Below, piece by piece: positions 7,287-10,787 of a stretch of 10,787 nucleotides of DNA; positions within the stretch are counted from its first letter, which is position 1; each line of letters opens with the position of its first letter. Origin of the DNA: Comamonadaceae bacterium (lineage in GTDB: Bacteria > Pseudomonadota > Gammaproteobacteria > Burkholderiales > Burkholderiaceae_C); NCBI GenBank assembly GCA_947372005.1, contig CANBRV010000059.1:1-10787 (forward strand). The letters are read 5' to 3'. Made by a program: the position numbers and the translations under genes. The notes under the pieces are model-generated. The model did not search any database. It saw only the letters and a program-made list of their open reading frames with translations, and was not told the DNA's origin.

Positions 7287-8995
7287 GAATCCCGACCATG
7301 ATGCCGAAAAATCGGCGAACTTGGCTTTGGTTACTACTGCTGCTATTAATCGCCATGCTGCTAGGCTCGTTGATTTGGTTGGTTGGTCGTTACGAACAAT
7401 CGCGATTTGAAGATCAACTCGAGCTAACAGCAACCGATTTGGCTAGTGACATTCGCGCCAAGCTTGCGCGTAATGCGCAGCGACTCCATGTACTGCTTGA
7501 ACGCGAAACGCCTAACTGGCAATGGACCGCAAAGGAGTTGTTAGAGCAGCAACCCGAAATACTACGCATTGAGCGACGCAACCAAAACTTCGGCATTCAG
7601 GCCGTGCGCAACAGTGCTTTTTTATCCCTTGCCTCTAAACAAGATGTATTTGGATATTTTGGTCGGCAAAATTTCTCGGTTGACGTAGTGCACGCTTGCG
7701 CGTTAGCCGCAAGGTCTTTAGAACCCGCCTTTAGCACCAGCTATTTTGTACCGCAATCGGATGGCACTGGCTTTGAAGTGACCGATATGTGCATCCCAAG
7801 CATAGAGAACAACATAGTCACGGGCTATTTAGTTGCCACCTATTCGCTAGATCGCATCCTGAAAGAATGGGGCGAAGCCAGTATCAAACGACAAGAAGAA
7901 ATCTCTTTCCGAGAGGCAGATGGCGCTCGGTTAGCAGTTGTAGGTAACTCAACCAAAGCAGGCAATAAATTTGCCGTGCAAACTGTCTTGCAATTACAAG
8001 GCATCACCCTCATTTTGCGTATAGAGAGTTGGCGCAGTGCTCCTTATTGGTTAGCAAACACACCAACAGTATTAGCGCTGGCGCTTGTGCTAGCCTTAGT
8101 TGTCGTGCTCTGGCTGTTGTACCGCGATACACGAAAACGCATACGCACGGAGGCCAAACTGGCACGCGAAATCATTCAGCAGCGCAAAGCCGAAGAAATC
8201 TCACGTCAAAGCTTGGAGCGCTTACAAAAAAGTGCTCGCTTGGCTACGCTAGGCGAAATGGCGTCCATGCTTAGCCATGAACTCAATCAGCCACTTGCCG
8301 CAATTGCCAGTTACGCATCAGGCAGCCTCAATCTACTGCCTAGCGATGCGAACGGTGTGCCCAGCCCGCAAGATATCTCCGAACTCAAAATTGCACTGGA
8401 GCGCATTGCAAGTCAATCTGCACGAGCCGGACAAGTGATCAAGAGTGTGCATGGATTTGTAAGACGCCGTGAAACTGAACGCAGCTTCGTTCAACCTCAA
8501 GCATTATTGGATGCCGTATTACCGCTGCTGGGCCTTCAAGCCAAACAGTTGGGAATACGTATTTCCATCCAGGTGGAGCCACAACTACCAGCCGTATGGT
8601 GCGATACAACTCTGGTAGAACAAGTCCTGATTAACCTTGCGCGCAATGGTATGCAAGCCGTGGATTCAGTAGCAACCCCTATAGAAAGACGTCGCTTGGC
8701 CCTTATAGCCAAAGCTAGCAAGAGCGATGCAGCGCAAGACACGCACGCCGTCGAATTTCAAGTCATGGATCAAGGTCCAGGGCTTACGCAAGAGGTTGCG
8801 CTTCGACTCTTTACGCCCTTCTTTACAACCAAAGAAGAAGGGATGGGATTAGGGCTCAGCTTGTGCCGCACCGTTATCGAGCAGCACGGTGGCAGCCTGA
8901 CCTACACTACGAATATTGAGCCACCGCGCACAGGTACAACCTTTCGTTTTAAGCTGACGCCCCATCATGACCAACCTAACTCAGCCATTGCTTAA
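7283..8995 (+). CDS. Membrane-bound sensor histidine kinase (DctB/DctS-like, HisKA + HATPase)
   Basis: This 570-residue kinase has a membrane helix at about 14-35, a periplasmic sensor region of some 220 residues (36-258), a second helix at about 260-281, and a charged, probably coiled-coil linker (283-318). The dimerisation domain follows with the phosphorylated His332 in SMLSHELNQPLAAIASYASG. The ATP-binding domain carries the N box NLARNGMQA (Asn455), the G1 box DQGPG (Asp496), the F box FTPFFTTK (510-517) and the G2 box GMGLGLSL (520-527). All catalytic elements are intact. SHELNQPLAAI is typical of FixL/DctB/DctS-type kinases. No PAS or HAMP domain is evident, so sensing probably occurs in the periplasmic domain; the ligand is unknown. 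The ATG overlaps the yhdP stop (ATGA, 7283-7286) and has no clear Shine-Dalgarno site. ATG 7298 or 7301, five or six codons later, are possible alternatives. The stop lies 29 bases inside the response-regulator gene, so the two form a cognate pair. Confidence 0.93.
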   Translation: MRIPTMMPKNRRTWLWLLLLLLIAMLLGSLIWLVGRYEQSRFEDQLELTATDLASDIRAKLARNAQRLHVLLERETPNWQWTAKELLEQQPEILRIERRNQNFGIQAVRNSAFLSLASKQDVFGYFGRQNFSVDVVHACALAARSLEPAFSTSYFVPQSDGTGFEVTDMCIPSIENNIVTGYLVATYSLDRILKEWGEASIKRQEEISFREADGARLAVVGNSTKAGNKFAVQTVLQLQGITLILRIESWRSAPYWLANTPTVLALALVLALVVVLWLLYRDTRKRIRTEAKLAREIIQQRKAEEISRQSLERLQKSARLATLGEMASMLSHELNQPLAAIASYASGSLNLLPSDANGVPSPQDISELKIALERIASQSARAGQVIKSVHGFVRRRETERSFVQPQALLDAVLPLLGLQAKQLGIRISIQVEPQLPAVWCDTTLVEQVLINLARNGMQAVDSVATPIERRRLALIAKASKSDAAQDTHAVEFQVMDQGPGLTQEVALRLFTPFFTTKEEGMGLGLSLCRTVIEQHGGSLTYTTNIEPPRTGTTFRFKLTPHHDQPNSAIA

Positions 8996-9608
8996 CGCCA
9001 CTGTTTACATCGTGGACGACGATGCCAGTGTGCGCGAAGCTTTGGCGTGGATGCTACGCACACGTCGCCTAGCAAACGAAAGCTTTCATAGCGCCGAATC
9101 TTTTTTGGCTGCATTGCCAAGACATAACGAACGGGATCCTAGCTGTCTACTACTAGATGTGCGTATGCCGCAGATGAGCGGGCTAGAGCTGTTTAGCGAA
9201 CTGCTTGCACGTGGACTACCTCAAACCATGCCAGTGATTTTTTTAACAGGTCACGCTGATGTGCCAACGGCTGTCGATGCTGTAAAGCGCGGCGCCTTCG
9301 ATTTTTGCGAAAAACCCTTCTCCAATAACCTGCTGGTTGATCGCATTGAAGCTGCGCTGCAACAATCTGATCAAGCTATCAAACGCACACAAGAACAGAT
9401 GGGCATAGACAAAAAGTTAGCTGAACTCACTGAGCGAGAACAATCTGTCATGCGTCTTGTGATGGATGGACTGCCCAACAAACTCATTGCTGATGAACTC
9501 TCTATTAGCGTGCGCACCGTTGAGGTTCACCGCGCTCGAGTTTTCGAAAAATTGGGCGTTAAATCTGCAGTTGAACTAGCTAATTTGATCAGAGTAAAAA
9601 GCTCTTAA
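8967..9608 (+). CDS. FixJ/NarL-type response regulator with LuxR helix-turn-helix
   Basis: This 213-residue transcription factor is the expected partner of the kinase just upstream. The receiver domain (about 11-130) has the acidic pocket IVDDD (Asp17-19), the phosphoacceptor Asp64 in LLLDVRMP, the switch residue Thr94 in FLTGHAD and Lys116 in EKPF. FLTGHADVPTAVDAVKRGAFDFCEKPF is typical of the FixJ/TtrR/DctR subfamily. After a linker, the LuxR-type DNA-binding domain (about 152-210) shows LTEREQSV, then NKLIADELSISVRTVEVHRARVFEKLGVKS with the helix-turn-helix. All phosphorylation residues are present. ATG 8967 lies within the last 29 bases of the kinase gene and has no recognisable Shine-Dalgarno sequence, so translation is probably coupled to the kinase. 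The target genes are unknown. Related pairs such as Rhodobacter DctS/DctR control C4-dicarboxylate uptake, but no transporter of that kind is in this window. Confidence 0.95.
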   Translation: MTNLTQPLLNATVYIVDDDASVREALAWMLRTRRLANESFHSAESFLAALPRHNERDPSCLLLDVRMPQMSGLELFSELLARGLPQTMPVIFLTGHADVPTAVDAVKRGAFDFCEKPFSNNLLVDRIEAALQQSDQAIKRTQEQMGIDKKLAELTEREQSVMRLVMDGLPNKLIADELSISVRTVEVHRARVFEKLGVKSAVELANLIRVKSS

Positions 9609-9624
9609 TCTCCACGCTAAGGCC

Positions 9625-10787
9625 ATGACATCCCTAGAACTGACCCTTCTCTACCTGCTTGCCGCAGTGCTAGGTGTCGTCGTATTTCGAAGCCTCAAAC
9701 TTCCACCCATGCTGGGTTACTTGACGGTGGGGGTGTTAATTGGCCCAAATGCCTTGGCACTGGCTGAAAAATCTGAGTCGATCCGCCATCTTGGTGAGTT
9801 TGGTGTTGTGTTTTTAATGTTTGTGATTGGACTAGAGTTCAGCCTACCTAAGCTGCATGCCATGCGACGACATGTATTTGGCCTAGGATTAGCGCAGGTA
9901 CTTTTGACACTCTTAATAGCGCCTGTCGTGTCATTAGGTTTCACACTACTCTTTCCCTATTGGTGGGAGGGCAAGTTACACATGAGCTGGCAAGCCGCTG
10001 TGGCCTTATCAGCAGCATTGGCAATGAGCAGCACAGCCATCGTTGTCAAACTAATGAACGATCGCGCCGAACTGCATAGTGAGCACGGACGCCGCGTCAT
10101 GGGGGTGCTTTTGTTTCAAGACATTGCGGTGGTGCCGCTTTTAATCTTAATCCCAGCATTAGGAGCCCCCGCAGCAGACCTCATGCAAGCCATATTGGCA
10201 GGCGCATTCAAAGGCGCTGTCATTGTGACGGTGCTCTTGGTTGGTGGCAAACGTGTGATGCATGCATGGCTTAAATTGGTGGCACGCAAAAAGAGCGAAG
10301 AATTGTTTGTACTCAATATCTTGTTAATCACACTTGGCCTAGCTTGGCTCACCGAGCTTGCGGGGCTGAGCTTAGCGCTTGGCGCTTTTATTGCAGGAAT
10401 GCTGATTTCAGAAACTGAATTTAAACACCAAGTGGAAGCTGAAATTCGGCCCTTCCATGATGTGCTTTTAGGGCTCTTCTTCATCACCATCGGCATGTTG
10501 CTCGATTGGCGCTTAGTGCTGGCGCAGTGGCCCCTTGTGTTGGTCTTAAGTTTGCTCCCCGTACTCTTTAAGTCCAGCCTAGTCGCCATGCTCTCCTATG
10601 CGCTTGGTTCGTCTAAAGGAGTCGCGCTGCGTACAGGTCTTTATTTGGCACAAGCAGGTGAATTCGGTTTTGTGCTGCTCACGCTGGCAAGCCAACAAAA
10701 ATTAGTTCCGCCTGAGTTATTGAATCCGATTCTTGCCAGTATGGTGGTGTCTATGCTGGCTACGCCATTCATCATCATGCATAGCAA
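9625..10787 (+). CDS. Kef-type (CPA2) monovalent cation:proton antiporter, N-terminal part (3' end outside window)
   Basis: The frame is open from ATG 9625 to the last base: 387 complete codons with no stop. The product is a polytopic inner-membrane protein of the CPA2 family, which includes the potassium efflux systems KefB and KefC. Visible signatures are GYLTVGVLIGPNAL (31-44), EFGVVFLMFVIGLEF (58-72), ALAMSSTAIVVKLMNDR (131-147), VLLFQDIAVVPL (161-172) with the family's QD pair at 165-166, GAFIAGMLIS (253-262) and LLGLFFITIGMLLDW (281-295). His268, Glu271 and Glu273 (KHQVEAEIRPF) match the position of the KefC regulatory loop. Full members have about 600-660 residues with a C-terminal nucleotide-binding RCK/TrkA-N domain, which would lie past the window edge. 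That domain would distinguish KefB/KefC from other CPA2 proteins, so I give no gene symbol. The start follows the regulator stop by 16 bases. AAGG (9619-9622) precedes it with a tight 2-base spacing. Confidence 0.92.
   Translation, partial: MTSLELTLLYLLAAVLGVVVFRSLKLPPMLGYLTVGVLIGPNALALAEKSESIRHLGEFGVVFLMFVIGLEFSLPKLHAMRRHVFGLGLAQVLLTLLIAPVVSLGFTLLFPYWWEGKLHMSWQAAVALSAALAMSSTAIVVKLMNDRAELHSEHGRRVMGVLLFQDIAVVPLLILIPALGAPAADLMQAILAGAFKGAVIVTVLLVGGKRVMHAWLKLVARKKSEELFVLNILLITLGLAWLTELAGLSLALGAFIAGMLISETEFKHQVEAEIRPFHDVLLGLFFITIGMLLDWRLVLAQWPLVLVLSLLPVLFKSSLVAMLSYALGSSKGVALRTGLYLAQAGEFGFVLLTLASQQKLVPPELLNPILASMVVSMLATPFIIMHS

Noticed and set aside
9571..9600. Promoter-like TTGAAC and TAAAAA 18 bases apart before the antiporter
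   Set aside because: Each hexamer matches only four of six consensus positions and the site lies in coding sequence. That is too weak to annotate.
10116..10589. 157-codon open frame on the minus strand opposite the antiporter
   Set aside because: It lies wholly antisense to a well-conserved membrane protein frame. Its product is rich in Ser, Lys, Thr and Asn with no recognisable domain. It is a shadow of the + strand codon pattern.

Overview
The window reads as ordinary chromosomal DNA from a betaproteobacterium, most likely of the order Burkholderiales. The evidence is the SecF motif wording (YSVNESVVIFDRIREN, TISRTIITHG), the SerC variant (FLQGGGLGEN), the YhdP C-terminus (LQALPRFLTLDFRDVF) and a kinase/FixJ-type regulator pair of a kind common in that group. 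Genus cannot be fixed from the sequence alone. I see no phage, insertion sequence, CRISPR array, tRNA or rRNA.

All eight genes lie on the + strand. In order they are: the 3' end of secF (1-657); a DMT/EamA-type exporter (670-1563); a class I/II PLP-dependent aminotransferase (1560-2744); serC, phosphoserine aminotransferase (2758-3891); yhdP, a large AsmA-like envelope protein (3891-7286); a membrane sensor histidine kinase (7283-8995); its FixJ/LuxR-type response regulator (8967-9608); and the 5' part of a Kef-type cation:proton antiporter (9625 to the window end). The junctions are +12, -4, +13, -1, -4, -29 and +16 bases, so no non-coding gap exceeds 16 bases. There is no space for a conventional intergenic promoter or terminator. 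The genes are either one long transcription unit or rely on promoters inside coding sequence.

Functionally there are three blocks. The first is membrane protein export (SecF, with SecD presumably upstream). The second is amino-acid metabolism: a possible metabolite exporter coupled to an aminotransferase, then the serine/pyridoxal-phosphate enzyme SerC. The third is the envelope: YhdP for phospholipid supply to the outer membrane, a two-component system with a periplasmic sensor, and a potassium/proton antiporter. Each gene belongs to a known family and I found no evidence of an undescribed system. What merits a second look is the arrangement. serC is away from its usual gyrA/pheA/aroA neighbours. 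yhdP is away from its usual rng or glnE/nitrilase/tldD neighbours and shares an ATGA overlap with a signalling pair.
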